From positions 1-36,557 of the forward strand of contig JAGVMN010000049.1 in the NCBI GenBank assembly GCA_020053795.1: 36,557 bases of DNA, written 5' to 3'. Positions 24,975 through 32,722 of the stretch are shown piece by piece (position 1 is the first letter of the stretch; each line of letters starts with the position of its first letter). Position numbers and translations under genes: made by a program. This DNA is from Bacteroidia bacterium (GTDB lineage: Bacteria; Bacteroidota; Bacteroidia; NS11-12g; UBA9320). The notes under the pieces are model-generated. The model was not told the origin of the DNA, did no database searches, and was given only the letters and a program-made list of their open reading frames with translations.

Positions 24975-26288
24975 ATGACAGACCAGAAAGTAATTATAGT
25001 CGGGGGTGGCATTTCGGGTCTTACCGCAGCGGTATATTTACGACGGAATAATGTTCCGTTTGAGCTTTTTGAAGCCACAGACAGGGTAGGAGGTAAGTTG
25101 AAGACTGATATAGATGACGGTTACCTTTTGGACCGGGGCTTTCACCTTTTTTTTACGGCTTACCCGGAAGCTAAATTGTTACTGGATTATAAATCTCTTG
25201 GCTTCAGGAAAATCGAAAAAGGGGTTATCATTCTTCACGACGGAAAAGAAACCATTGTTCAGGATCAGCTAAGAGGTTTCTTAAACATGGTAAACGTATT
25301 TTCATTTCCATTTGGAACCTTTTGGGACAAGGTGAAATTGTTGCGTTTCAGATGGAAAATATGGGGGTTGAGTTACAATGATATCTTTAGAAAATTCGAA
25401 ATAAAAACTTCTTTGAGTTTGAGAAAACTTGGATTCTCAAAGGTATTGACGGAGAAGTTTTTTAAACCTGTACTCAACACGATTTATTTGGAAAACGAGT
25501 TAAAAACATCCCGCCGGTTGTTTGAGTTTATATGCAAAATGATAGCCAGCGGTGATGTGGTGTTGCCTGAATCAGGAATAGAAGCCATTCCGAAACAATT
25601 GGCAGCGATGGCCGGAATGGAAAATATAAGAACAAATTGCAGGGTGGTGGATATAGAAGGAAGCCGCGTGATTTTGGAGAGTGGTGAAGTAATTGTGGCG
25701 GGTAAAGTCCTTCTGGCAACTGAATTGTCTGGACTGGCCGGCAAATTTTTTGATGAAGACCAAAGTACCCCGAGAAGTGTGACCTGTTTGCAGTATGAAG
25801 CCAAGACTTCACCTTTCAGCAAACCTTATATTGCTGTAAATGCCGGAGACAATTCCCTTATCAGTAGTATAGTGGTGATAAGTGACCTTGTGCCCAGCTA
25901 TTCATCATCGGGCAAGAAACTGATTTATGTTTCGGTGAATGGCAAAATGGTTGAAGGCGACGAAAAAGTCGAAGCAGCCATAAGAAAAGAACTGACCGAT
26001 TTAATAGGTAATAAGGCTGACAATTGGAAATTACTTAAAGTTCATCGAATAGAAAATGCGGTTTCCGGGCAGGTTTCTGTTCTGGGAAAAAGAAGTACCA
26101 AGACATTAAAAATAAACGATAAGCTCTTTATTTGTGGCGATCATTTGCTTTATAGTAACGTGAACGGAGCGATGCTTTCTGGCAGGCTGGTGGCCGAAGT
26201 GCTGATCAAAGAATTTCAAAGCCACATACGGTACGAACGGAAACTGAATCGTCATCACAAAAAGAAAGAACTTTTCGAAAAAGAGTGA
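24975..26288 (+). CDS. FAD-dependent amine oxidase / phytoene desaturase-like oxidoreductase
   Basis: This 437-residue flavoenzyme has an N-terminal FAD-binding Rossmann motif, VIIVGGGISGLTAA (7-20), with E33 expected to bind the adenosine ribose. DRVGGKLKT follows at 36-44. The C-terminal FAD motif LFICGDHLLYSNVNGAMLSGRLVAEVLI lies near 380-410. The middle part is the variable substrate-binding region. The family includes CrtI/CrtN-type carotenoid desaturases, protoporphyrinogen oxidase and monoamine oxidases, and the substrate cannot be assigned. The last 30 residues are Lys/His/Arg-rich. It lies downstream of an SRPBCC gene and converges, with a 5-base gap, on an operon holding an acyltransferase and another SRPBCC protein. 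A lipid or isoprenoid substrate is therefore an attractive guess. Confidence 0.88.
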   Translation: MTDQKVIIVGGGISGLTAAVYLRRNNVPFELFEATDRVGGKLKTDIDDGYLLDRGFHLFFTAYPEAKLLLDYKSLGFRKIEKGVIILHDGKETIVQDQLRGFLNMVNVFSFPFGTFWDKVKLLRFRWKIWGLSYNDIFRKFEIKTSLSLRKLGFSKVLTEKFFKPVLNTIYLENELKTSRRLFEFICKMIASGDVVLPESGIEAIPKQLAAMAGMENIRTNCRVVDIEGSRVILESGEVIVAGKVLLATELSGLAGKFFDEDQSTPRSVTCLQYEAKTSPFSKPYIAVNAGDNSLISSIVVISDLVPSYSSSGKKLIYVSVNGKMVEGDEKVEAAIRKELTDLIGNKADNWKLLKVHRIENAVSGQVSVLGKRSTKTLKINDKLFICGDHLLYSNVNGAMLSGRLVAEVLIKEFQSHIRYERKLNRHHKKKELFEKE

Positions 26289-26293
26289 TTTTA

Positions 26294-27049
26294 TTAATTC
26301 TTATCAACGATAGAAGCTTCTTTCAATTTTTGATTGATGATGTTAAAAACCTCTTCGGACAAACGTCTGGCATCTTGTACCGTCAAACCATCAACTGATA
26401 GGGGTTTGTGAACATAAATCCGCATTCTTCCCGGCGATCCCCCTACTGTCATTCCATCATCGGGCATTCTTTGGTGATTGTCCAAAATAGTTACGGGGAC
26501 AATGGGTACGCCATTTTCTATTGCTAACCGAAATGCCCCCAGTTTAAAATGACTCATTTGGGGAACCATGCTGCCAATCTTTCCTTCGGGAAAGAGCAAC
26601 AAACTTGTTCCTTGTTGCAATCTTTGACCGGCTTTGGTAAAAGCACGGTGAGATGACTTGTTGCTCGCCCTGTCAACCGGAATATCTATCGTTCTGAAAA
26701 AGATATTGAACAGTGGGATTTTATTTAAACTGTGCTTGGCCATAAAATTGAAATAAACCGGAATGAGTACATTAACACTGAGTATATCAAGGTAGGAAAA
26801 ATGATTGGGAGCAAAAATATAAGTACCTTTTCTGTCCAATACCTGTTCGAACTCAACTTTAGGAATAATGCCGGTTAGAAACATAAGCATCCTACCCCAA
26901 ATAGCTCTTAGCTTGTGTGCCATGCGATACCATTTCCTTCGGGAGAGGAAAAGAAGAAATAGGGGATAGAGAATCAGGAATAGCATCACAAAACAAACAA
27001 GAAAGTAAAAAGCCCAGGCAAGTTTTAGAAAATAAACAATTCTTGACAT
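26294..27049 (-). CDS. plsC: 1-acyl-sn-glycerol-3-phosphate acyltransferase (PlsC family)
   Basis: This 251-residue inner-membrane acyltransferase makes phosphatidic acid from lysophosphatidate and an acyl donor. One N-terminal hydrophobic segment spans about 8-36. The catalytic HX4D motif is H83-FSYL-D88 within PNHFSYLD. The second motif around residue 120 (IPVDR) and the FPEG motif (153-156) are both present, followed by VPIVPVTI. The length is typical. It is the last gene of a minus-strand operon, 8 bases after the SRPBCC gene. A paralogue acting on other lipids (for example ornithine or sulfonolipid synthesis) is possible. Confidence 0.92.
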   Translation of the reverse strand: MSRIVYFLKLAWAFYFLVCFVMLFLILYPLFLLFLSRRKWYRMAHKLRAIWGRMLMFLTGIIPKVEFEQVLDRKGTYIFAPNHFSYLDILSVNVLIPVYFNFMAKHSLNKIPLFNIFFRTIDIPVDRASNKSSHRAFTKAGQRLQQGTSLLLFPEGKIGSMVPQMSHFKLGAFRLAIENGVPIVPVTILDNHQRMPDDGMTVGGSPGRMRIYVHKPLSVDGLTVQDARRLSEEVFNIINQKLKEASIVDKN

Positions 27050-27057
27050 AGCTATGA

Positions 27058-27462
27058 TCAGGATGCTTCTATTTGGGTTTTGAGATTGTGAACTTGTGTA
27101 TTGATCAGATCTTTGAGAAGTCTTTGAGCCATAATTTTCATCATCACATTTAAATCGGCTTCAACCCGGCAGATAACCGAAGTGTTTGCTCCTGATGCAC
27201 TGACATTCCATTGTATGAAAAAGAAAAAGGGTGTTTTCGAAACCGGTTCAATCTTAACCCATTCATTGGGCAGACTCTCGGTTATGGCCAAACTAAGCCG
27301 CCCCAATCCTTGTACGGTCAGGTGCACTGTGGTTCCGTCCGTCTCAAAAGAAGTGACATTTGACGGCATCAGTTTTTCGTAGTTACCGGCGTTCATCAGG
27401 TAATCAAAAACCTCGGATACTTTTCGATTAAGATATAGGCGGTCGCTTTCTATTGTTGTCAT
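27058..27462 (-). CDS. SRPBCC/polyketide-cyclase-like small protein
   Basis: This 134-residue protein has the START-like layout: a first strand (IESDRLYLNRKVSEVFDYL), the short helix pair NAGNYEKLMPSNV, antiparallel strands (TVHLTVQGLGRLSLAI, WVKIEPVSK, FFIQWNVSASG, SVICRVEADL) and a long C-terminal helix (LLKDLINTQVHNLKTQIE). Bacteroidota proteins of this kind are usually labelled SRPBCC or orotate phosphoribosyltransferase-like; a role in binding a hydrophobic ligand is general family knowledge. Its start overlaps the upstream DUF4199 stop as ATGA, and plsC starts 8 bases after its stop, so the three genes form one operon. It is different in sequence from the SRPBCC protein at 24356-24802. 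Confidence 0.7.
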   Translation of the reverse strand: MTTIESDRLYLNRKVSEVFDYLMNAGNYEKLMPSNVTSFETDGTTVHLTVQGLGRLSLAITESLPNEWVKIEPVSKTPFFFFIQWNVSASGANTSVICRVEADLNVMMKIMAQRLLKDLINTQVHNLKTQIEAS

Positions 27463-27962
27463 TGATTTATCATTGGTTTACTGGCCACTATCAAACCCAG
27501 AAAAACACCCACAACAACAGATGTAATTAAACTCCCGAGAATGGCATATTTCGGATAACCCTCAAGTGAGAACTGTTCGTCAATCTCAGCACGAGTCTTT
27601 TCAAAATTGAAATTTTTATCCTTCTGATGTTCCTTTATGGAAACCTTGTATGAATATTCCTTTACCGGTTTGTAAAATTCTCCATTGGGGTAATACATCA
27701 TCAGAAAACCGCCAATAAGAAACGCCGATCTGACCAGAGAAATTAATACCGATACAAACATGGTTCGTCCAAGACTTATGCCCCTATTAACTTTCTTTAT
27801 GGCCATGACGGCGAAAACTATCGAAAATACCAGTATCAGAAGTTTGAAAAGCCAGACGCCTCTGAAACCATCATAAGCCAGATTCCCTGAAAAGATCAGA
27901 TATTCGGAAACAGAAGCTAAAACACCGCTGAATCCACCAAAAAGCCAGATGTATTTATTCAT
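27459..27962 (-). CDS. DUF4199 family membrane protein
   Basis: This 167-residue integral membrane protein has about four hydrophobic segments, at roughly 5-25, 38-56, 68-92 and 138-160. A charged, Lys/Glu-rich stretch lies at about 98-135 between helices three and four. This four-helix plan with a charged loop is that of DUF4199, a family of unknown function common in Bacteroidota. It is the first gene of an operon with the SRPBCC protein (ATGA overlap) and plsC. A -7 box (TAGTTTTG) lies 30 nt upstream of the ATG. The function is unknown; the context suggests membrane lipid homeostasis, weakly. Confidence 0.75.
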   Translation of the reverse strand: MNKYIWLFGGFSGVLASVSEYLIFSGNLAYDGFRGVWLFKLLILVFSIVFAVMAIKKVNRGISLGRTMFVSVLISLVRSAFLIGGFLMMYYPNGEFYKPVKEYSYKVSIKEHQKDKNFNFEKTRAEIDEQFSLEGYPKYAILGSLITSVVVGVFLGLIVASKPMINQ

Positions 27963-27992
27963 GAATTGGAATCATTCGGTCTTATTTGTCTG

Positions 27993-28000
27993 CAAAACTA
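27993..28000 (-). promoter_or_regulatory. -7 box TAGTTTTG upstream of the DUF4199-SRPBCC-plsC operon
   Basis: TAGTTTTG (28000-27993) matches TAnnTTTG and lies 30 nt before the ATG of the DUF4199 gene. No TTG is found at the -33 distance. Confidence 0.4.
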
Positions 28001-28119
28001 ACCAAACCCACAAAGTATGAAAAGAAACCTTGAAGGTTTAAATACAAATGTCTCTAAACGATTGCCGATGATCACAGCCAAATCAGAATTGACGCGATTT
28101 TTCAGGAATTTTTTATCTC

Positions 28120-28205
28120 CTGTTGTTCCAATTGTTCGCAAGTGCCATCAGGTTAATATCTATTATTTCCTTAAAAGTCCCGTAGGGACGGCATATTAGC
28201 AGAAT
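28120..28205. repeat. Likely interspersed repeat with GTCCC-GTA-GGGAC hairpin
   Basis: A perfect inverted repeat GTCCC (28177-28181), GTA, GGGAC (28185-28189) is followed by GGCATATTAGCAG. About 30 bases before it lies AAGTGCCATCAGGTTAATATC. I recall this combination of CCATCAGG/CCGTCAGG followed by TCCCGTAGGGACGGCATATT as a high-copy intergenic element in several Bacteroidota genomes; this is memory, not a search. Only one copy occurs in this window and the outer limits are approximate. A 60-codon frame across it is an artefact of the repeat. Confidence 0.5.
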
Positions 28206-28380
28206 TGGAAACTACAGTTATTGAGTTCTGCCGAGCTTGAACTGAATAAATTAGGGAAACAGAACGGCAATTTTCTTATGTTTCAAATGATGTACCGTTA
28301 CTACGGAAATTTCATCCACATTATCTGTATCTAACATTGAGTCATAAGCGATAACTAATGTGAGGTAAGGCATAAATCAA

Positions 28381-29286
28381 CTAACTCCTGAACCTTTGTC
28401 TTTTTACCAGAAAAGGCAACAAAATCTGATCGAAATCTTTGGCTACATCAGCTTCTACAAAGTCAATCTGGTATTGTGTGCAGCGGTATTTAAGTTCTTT
28501 GAAAAAGGCTCCCATTTTTTCCTGATACTGTTTTTTGATCTCGTGTGGAAACAACTTGACCTTAGCACCTGTTTCAACATCTACGAATTGATAGGGTCTG
28601 TTGTCAAACTCAAAATCCAGTTCGCGGCCATGGTGGGCTGTGTGAAAAAGCATCACTTCATGCTTGTTATATTTCAGATGTTGCAGGGCTGCGAACAATG
28701 GTTCATATTGTTCCGTATTTTCAAACATATCGCTAAAAATAATGATCATCGAACGCCGGTGCATTTTCTCGGCAATTTCATGAAGAATATCCACGAGGTT
28801 TGTTTCAGAGGGAATTGGTTGGCTCTCCAATATTTCTTCCAGTTTGCTCAGCATCATCCGGTGATGGCTCGGAGCTGAACGGGTATCGCTTTGGTAAATC
28901 AACTTATTTGAGAAAACGCTTAATCCAATTGCGTCCCTTTGTTTTTTTAACAAGTGCATGACGGAAGCAGCAGCATAAACAGAGAAGCGAAGTTTGCTCA
29001 TACCTTCGGCCGGATAAAACATAGAGGCAGACGAATCGAGCAAAATATGACAGCGGAGGTTGGTCTCTTCTTCATATTTCTTCACATAAAGCCTTTCGGT
29101 TCGCCCAAAGAGTTTCCAGTCCAAATGTCTGGTGGATTCACCGGGATTGTACTGACGGTGTTCAGCAAATTCAACCGAAAATCCGTGAAAAGGACTTTTA
29201 TGCATTCCGGTGATGAAACCTTCTACCACTTGTCGGGCCAGTAGTTCGAGGTTCCCGATATTGAGTATTTGCGACTGATCGAGCAT
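28381..29286 (-). CDS. DUF58 domain protein (vWA-like)
   Basis: This 301-residue cytoplasmic protein belongs to the DUF58 family. The signature lies at about 31-75: SPFHGFSVEFAEHRQYNPG, then RHLDWKLFGRT and YVKKYEEETNL. A von Willebrand A-like half follows, with the metal-site motif D84-S-S-A-S88 and FSDMFEN near 190. DUF58 proteins usually sit next to a MoxR AAA+ ATPase and Bat/vWA genes; no such neighbour is present here on either side. The start is ATG 29286: an in-frame TTG 9 nt upstream overlaps the -7 box TACCTTTG. The downstream neighbour is the repeat-bearing gap and the upstream one is an RCC1 cargo gene 103 bases away. Confidence 0.9.
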   Translation of the reverse strand: MLDQSQILNIGNLELLARQVVEGFITGMHKSPFHGFSVEFAEHRQYNPGESTRHLDWKLFGRTERLYVKKYEEETNLRCHILLDSSASMFYPAEGMSKLRFSVYAAASVMHLLKKQRDAIGLSVFSNKLIYQSDTRSAPSHHRMMLSKLEEILESQPIPSETNLVDILHEIAEKMHRRSMIIIFSDMFENTEQYEPLFAALQHLKYNKHEVMLFHTAHHGRELDFEFDNRPYQFVDVETGAKVKLFPHEIKKQYQEKMGAFFKELKYRCTQYQIDFVEADVAKDFDQILLPFLVKRQRFRS

Positions 29287-29292
29287 GCGGGG

Positions 29293-29300
29293 CAAAGGTA
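29293..29300 (-). promoter_or_regulatory. -7 box TACCTTTG just upstream of the DUF58 gene
   Basis: TACCTTTG (29300-29293) matches TAnnTTTG and ends 6 bases before the ATG, so transcription should start at about the start codon. No -33 TTG is found. Confidence 0.4.
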
Positions 29301-29388
29301 TAGTCGAAAATGAAGAATTCAGAACGAATAATTGAGCTATTTTGAGGTTTAAGGAAAAGTGACGATTGGATTTACAAGATTCAATCCA

Positions 29389-32300
29389 TCAATATTTCAA
29401 AACTTTAAAAGTGACGGCATTATTGCCTCCAATATACAGGAAATAAATGCCTTGAGCTAAGTGACCGGTTTGTAATATACTGACTTCAGAGTTCATTTTT
29501 CCGAACAAAAGTGTTTTCCCAAGAATATCGTATAAAGAATATTCTGTACCAATAAGATTTTTGGATTCAATGGTTAAATTATCTACTACCGGGTTTGGAT
29601 AGATACGCGGAATATCCAAAGAAATGGTCTTCACATAACCGACTTTCTTTATTTTCAATACGGCAGGGTCCGAATAAGTCAGGCAGCCATCAGATGTGGT
29701 TATCAAAGTTCGGTATTTGTTTCCATCCATGGTCGGAAGTGCATTGCTGATAGTCAGTTTATAGCTTTTTGCCCCGGTGTAAGGCCCTGCATTGGTGATG
29801 TTTATATAGGTGTTACCGACCAACAATTGCCATTGGAAGGTGATATTTACCTCGGCGGACGAAACCGAAAAGAAAGCTTGCTCGCCCAGTAGGACTGAAG
29901 TATCTCTGGGTTGTTCTTTGACACCCGGCTTCGGAATAGCAGTAAGCTGTAAAGCTTGAGAGGAATCAAGACATCCATATATACTTTTGACTTTTACTTT
30001 ATAATTTCCAGTTGAGAAAACTTTAAAAATGCTATTTACAGCAGAATCAATGTCAACGTCATTTTTCATCCATTGGTAAAAATTGCCTTGTTGCTCTACC
30101 TCCAGAATTAAAAAACCATCCTCACAGAACATCGGTTCGCCATTGGTCAGCACTTTTGTGTCCGGTAGTCCATGAATAAAAATATCTTTTCCGTTGTCCA
30201 TTGAAGAAACCAATGTATCATCGGCCACCACTCTGATTCTATAAGCAGATGCAGGGGGCAGATTCAGGGGAATAAATGCAACAATGGTGTCATCGTCAAT
30301 GGTTCTCACCGAACCAATGCTTATTGCATTATTGAACTGACCGGCCGAATCACTTAACTGTGCTGTGTAATTCAATTCGGACAAATAGCTACCCACCAAT
30401 GTGAAAGGAATTCTGAGACCAGAGCCAATGCACAGGGATGATGTAATAGCTGAATCTGTAACAATTTTAAAAGCCGATTGCGGATCGCAACCGAAGTTAT
30501 TGACTATGATTGACTCATCTTTGAATCCCTCATCAATCCCCAGTTGGCCGTAAAAATTACTGCCTGCCATACACACGGCCTCCCGGTTCGATTTCAGAAT
30601 CCCTGAATGAATATTGCTTATCGAAACCGCAACTATATTTCTATGGTACCTGTTGAGGGCGGGAGTTAAAAGATTATAGTTTTCCCTGTTTCCCAATTGC
30701 CCGGATTTATTATAACCCCATCCCCAAAGTTTGCCATCTGCTGCTATGGCTTGATTGCTGAAACTACCGCTTGACATGGAAATCCAGTTTTTTCCTTCAT
30801 CAAAAATTAAAACAGGCAGATATCTGTTTACAGAATATCCATCACCCAGTTGGCCGGAATCACCTCGACCCCACGTCCATATTTTACCATCGGATCGCAG
30901 ACCCATGGTATGATCCGGCCCACTTGATATAGAGACAAATTGGCCATTGGCAATTTGATGTATGTCATATCTTGTAGCGGTCGAGCCATCTCCTGTTTGT
31001 CCCATAAATCCAACACCCCAAGCAAATAACTCGCCGTTTGCATTTAACACAATGCTAAAATCAGCCCCGGTCGAACTGCTCATCCAATCACTTAAAGTAC
31101 CCAATTGCCTGGGATAATTCCAGCCTTTTAAGACACTGTCGCCCAATTGCCAGAAAAAATTGCTGCCCCATCGCCAAAGGGTTCCATTGTGTTTAAGGGC
31201 AATGGTTTGACTGTCGCCCAATGAAATATGTTTCCAATTATTATCACTTCCAACCTGAACCGGAAATTTTCTGGTAATGTTAGTACCGTCACCCAGTTGT
31301 CCGAAAACATTGGCTCCCCATGCCCATAAAGTTCCGTCAGCTTTAATGGCCAAATGATGGTTAACATAGGTAACCACCCCGATCCAGTTATTTTCATTGC
31401 CTATTTGAACTGCATTGTAGGTGCTGCCAAATGTTGAATCTCTTATGATTTGATTTGCTCCCCAACCCCAAAGGGTTCCATCGGATTTTATTGCAAATGT
31501 GTGGATGGCTCCTGTTGTAAGACTCACCCAATTGAGGGTATAGCTTATTTTTATTAGTGTTGTTTTATTGGTCGTTGTGCTGTCTCCCAATTGCCCATTG
31601 CTGTTGTTGCCCCATGTCCATAAGGTTCCGTCAGCTTTTAAGGCGATAGAATGACTACCGCCACTTTGAATATTCACCCAATTATCAGTGCTACTTTTCA
31701 ATTTAGTCAAGGTGTTTTTAGAACTAGTGGTTCCATCACCCAATTGCCCGACATTGTTATAACCACATGCCCAAAGGGTTCCATCGCACTTAAGGGCATG
31801 GGTGGTAAAGTTTCCGGCAGACAATCCTTTCCAGACATTCTCAGTTCCTATTCTGACCGGGGCATTTTTATTACTGACATCCCCATGCCCCAATTGTCCG
31901 TATTTGTTGTCTCCCCAAGACCATAAAGATCCATTGGCCTGCAGTGCCGAAGAATGACCATATCCCGCAGAAATTAAAGTCCAGTTAATTTTTGAACCGA
32001 CTTTTACCGGACTCGTTCTTTGGGTGGTGGTCCCATCACCCAATTGCCCGGTATTGTTATATCCCCAGGCCCAAAGCGTTCCATCAGACTGAACCCCAAG
32101 TGAATGGTTTTCTCCGGCAGAAATAGCTGTCCAACTATTGTTGTTGCCCACTTGCGTAAGTCTATATCTGTTAGTAGTTCCGGCAACACCGAGTTGCCCA
32201 TTGCTGTTTTTTCCCCAGGCCCAAAGCGTTCCATCGGAGCGTATGGCTATGGAAAAGTCTTTACCAGCATCCACACAAATCCAGCTAAAGGGTTTGCCAA

Positions 32301-32721
32301 TTTCAACAGGTACGCTGCTCGAAGAAAAAGCACTATCTCCCAATTGTCCCGAATTATTATCGCCCCATGCCCATAAGGTTCCATCGGTTTTTAAGGCTAA
32401 TGTGTGTGATCCTCCGCAGGAAACCGTTATCCAATTGGACCATTCGGTGTTGGAATTTCCTATTCGAACCGGGCTTAATCTTTCGGTATTTGTTCCATCA
32501 CCCAGTTGTCCATATTTGTTGTCGCCATAAACCCATAAAACCCCGTTTCTGATTTCTACCGAATAATTTGTTCCGGCCGATGCCCGCTGATAATTGTTGT
32601 CGTAAGCAATGATGGTTTTGTTTCGGGCTCGGTTAACTTGTCCACAGGTATTTGCTGCAAGGAGGACGAACAAAGTTGAAAATGAAATGGTTATCAGATA
32701 TATGGTCAGGTGAATTCTCAT
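29389..32721 (-). CDS. RCC1-repeat surface protein with type A T9SS signal (second of a tandem pair)
   Basis: This 1110-residue secreted protein has a signal peptide at about 1-28 (MRIHLTIYLITISF ... NTCGQ). About 14 RCC1-type blades follow to roughly residue 740. Each is about 50 residues and repeats [27 protein letters not shown] and W..VS.G. Fourteen blades would make two seven-bladed propellers. Next come an uncharacterised beta region (about 750-880) and Ig-like modules ending near 1015 (FQWQLLVGN, YRTLITTSDGC). The C-terminus (IPRIYPNPVVDNLTIES, GIYFLYIGG) is a type A T9SS sorting domain. Eukaryotic RCC1 is an exchange factor, but here the fold is outside the cell and probably binds proteins or glycans. 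The ATG lies one base after the stop of the upstream paralogue, so translation is likely coupled. An earlier in-frame start inside that gene is less likely. Confidence 0.88.
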   Translation of the reverse strand: MRIHLTIYLITISFSTLFVLLAANTCGQVNRARNKTIIAYDNNYQRASAGTNYSVEIRNGVLWVYGDNKYGQLGDGTNTERLSPVRIGNSNTEWSNWITVSCGGSHTLALKTDGTLWAWGDNNSGQLGDSAFSSSSVPVEIGKPFSWICVDAGKDFSIAIRSDGTLWAWGKNSNGQLGVAGTTNRYRLTQVGNNNSWTAISAGENHSLGVQSDGTLWAWGYNNTGQLGDGTTTQRTSPVKVGSKINWTLISAGYGHSSALQANGSLWSWGDNKYGQLGHGDVSNKNAPVRIGTENVWKGLSAGNFTTHALKCDGTLWACGYNNVGQLGDGTTSSKNTLTKLKSSTDNWVNIQSGGSHSIALKADGTLWTWGNNSNGQLGDSTTTNKTTLIKISYTLNWVSLTTGAIHTFAIKSDGTLWGWGANQIIRDSTFGSTYNAVQIGNENNWIGVVTYVNHHLAIKADGTLWAWGANVFGQLGDGTNITRKFPVQVGSDNNWKHISLGDSQTIALKHNGTLWRWGSNFFWQLGDSVLKGWNYPRQLGTLSDWMSSSTGADFSIVLNANGELFAWGVGFMGQTGDGSTATRYDIHQIANGQFVSISSGPDHTMGLRSDGKIWTWGRGDSGQLGDGYSVNRYLPVLIFDEGKNWISMSSGSFSNQAIAADGKLWGWGYNKSGQLGNRENYNLLTPALNRYHRNIVAVSISNIHSGILKSNREAVCMAGSNFYGQLGIDEGFKDESIIVNNFGCDPQSAFKIVTDSAITSSLCIGSGLRIPFTLVGSYLSELNYTAQLSDSAGQFNNAISIGSVRTIDDDTIVAFIPLNLPPASAYRIRVVADDTLVSSMDNGKDIFIHGLPDTKVLTNGEPMFCEDGFLILEVEQQGNFYQWMKNDVDIDSAVNSIFKVFSTGNYKVKVKSIYGCLDSSQALQLTAIPKPGVKEQPRDTSVLLGEQAFFSVSSAEVNITFQWQLLVGNTYINITNAGPYTGAKSYKLTISNALPTMDGNKYRTLITTSDGCLTYSDPAVLKIKKVGYVKTISLDIPRIYPNPVVDNLTIESKNLIGTEYSLYDILGKTLLFGKMNSEVSILQTGHLAQGIYFLYIGGNNAVTFKVLKY

Positions 32722-32722
32722 C

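Larger units (their letters stand above)
27963..28380. other. Intergenic stretch holding a repeat but no credible gene
   Basis: This stretch of 418 bases lies between two minus-strand genes. It contains the -7 box of the DUF4199 operon and a hairpin-bearing likely interspersed repeat (listed separately). The remainder, 28200-28380, has one 43-codon open stretch on the plus strand (roughly 28200-28329) without a recognisable family. I see no RNA gene. Confidence 0.5.

Noticed and set aside
24873-24977. 35-codon open stretch (GVVNIRVEINGF ... NMASVKFK) ending in TGA over the FAD-oxidase ATG
   Set aside because: It has no start codon near its beginning and contains the -7 box of the next gene; probably non-coding.
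28017-28199. 60-codon plus-strand frame
   Set aside because: Most of it is the translation of the hairpin-bearing repeat, ending just after the hairpin; no family resemblance.
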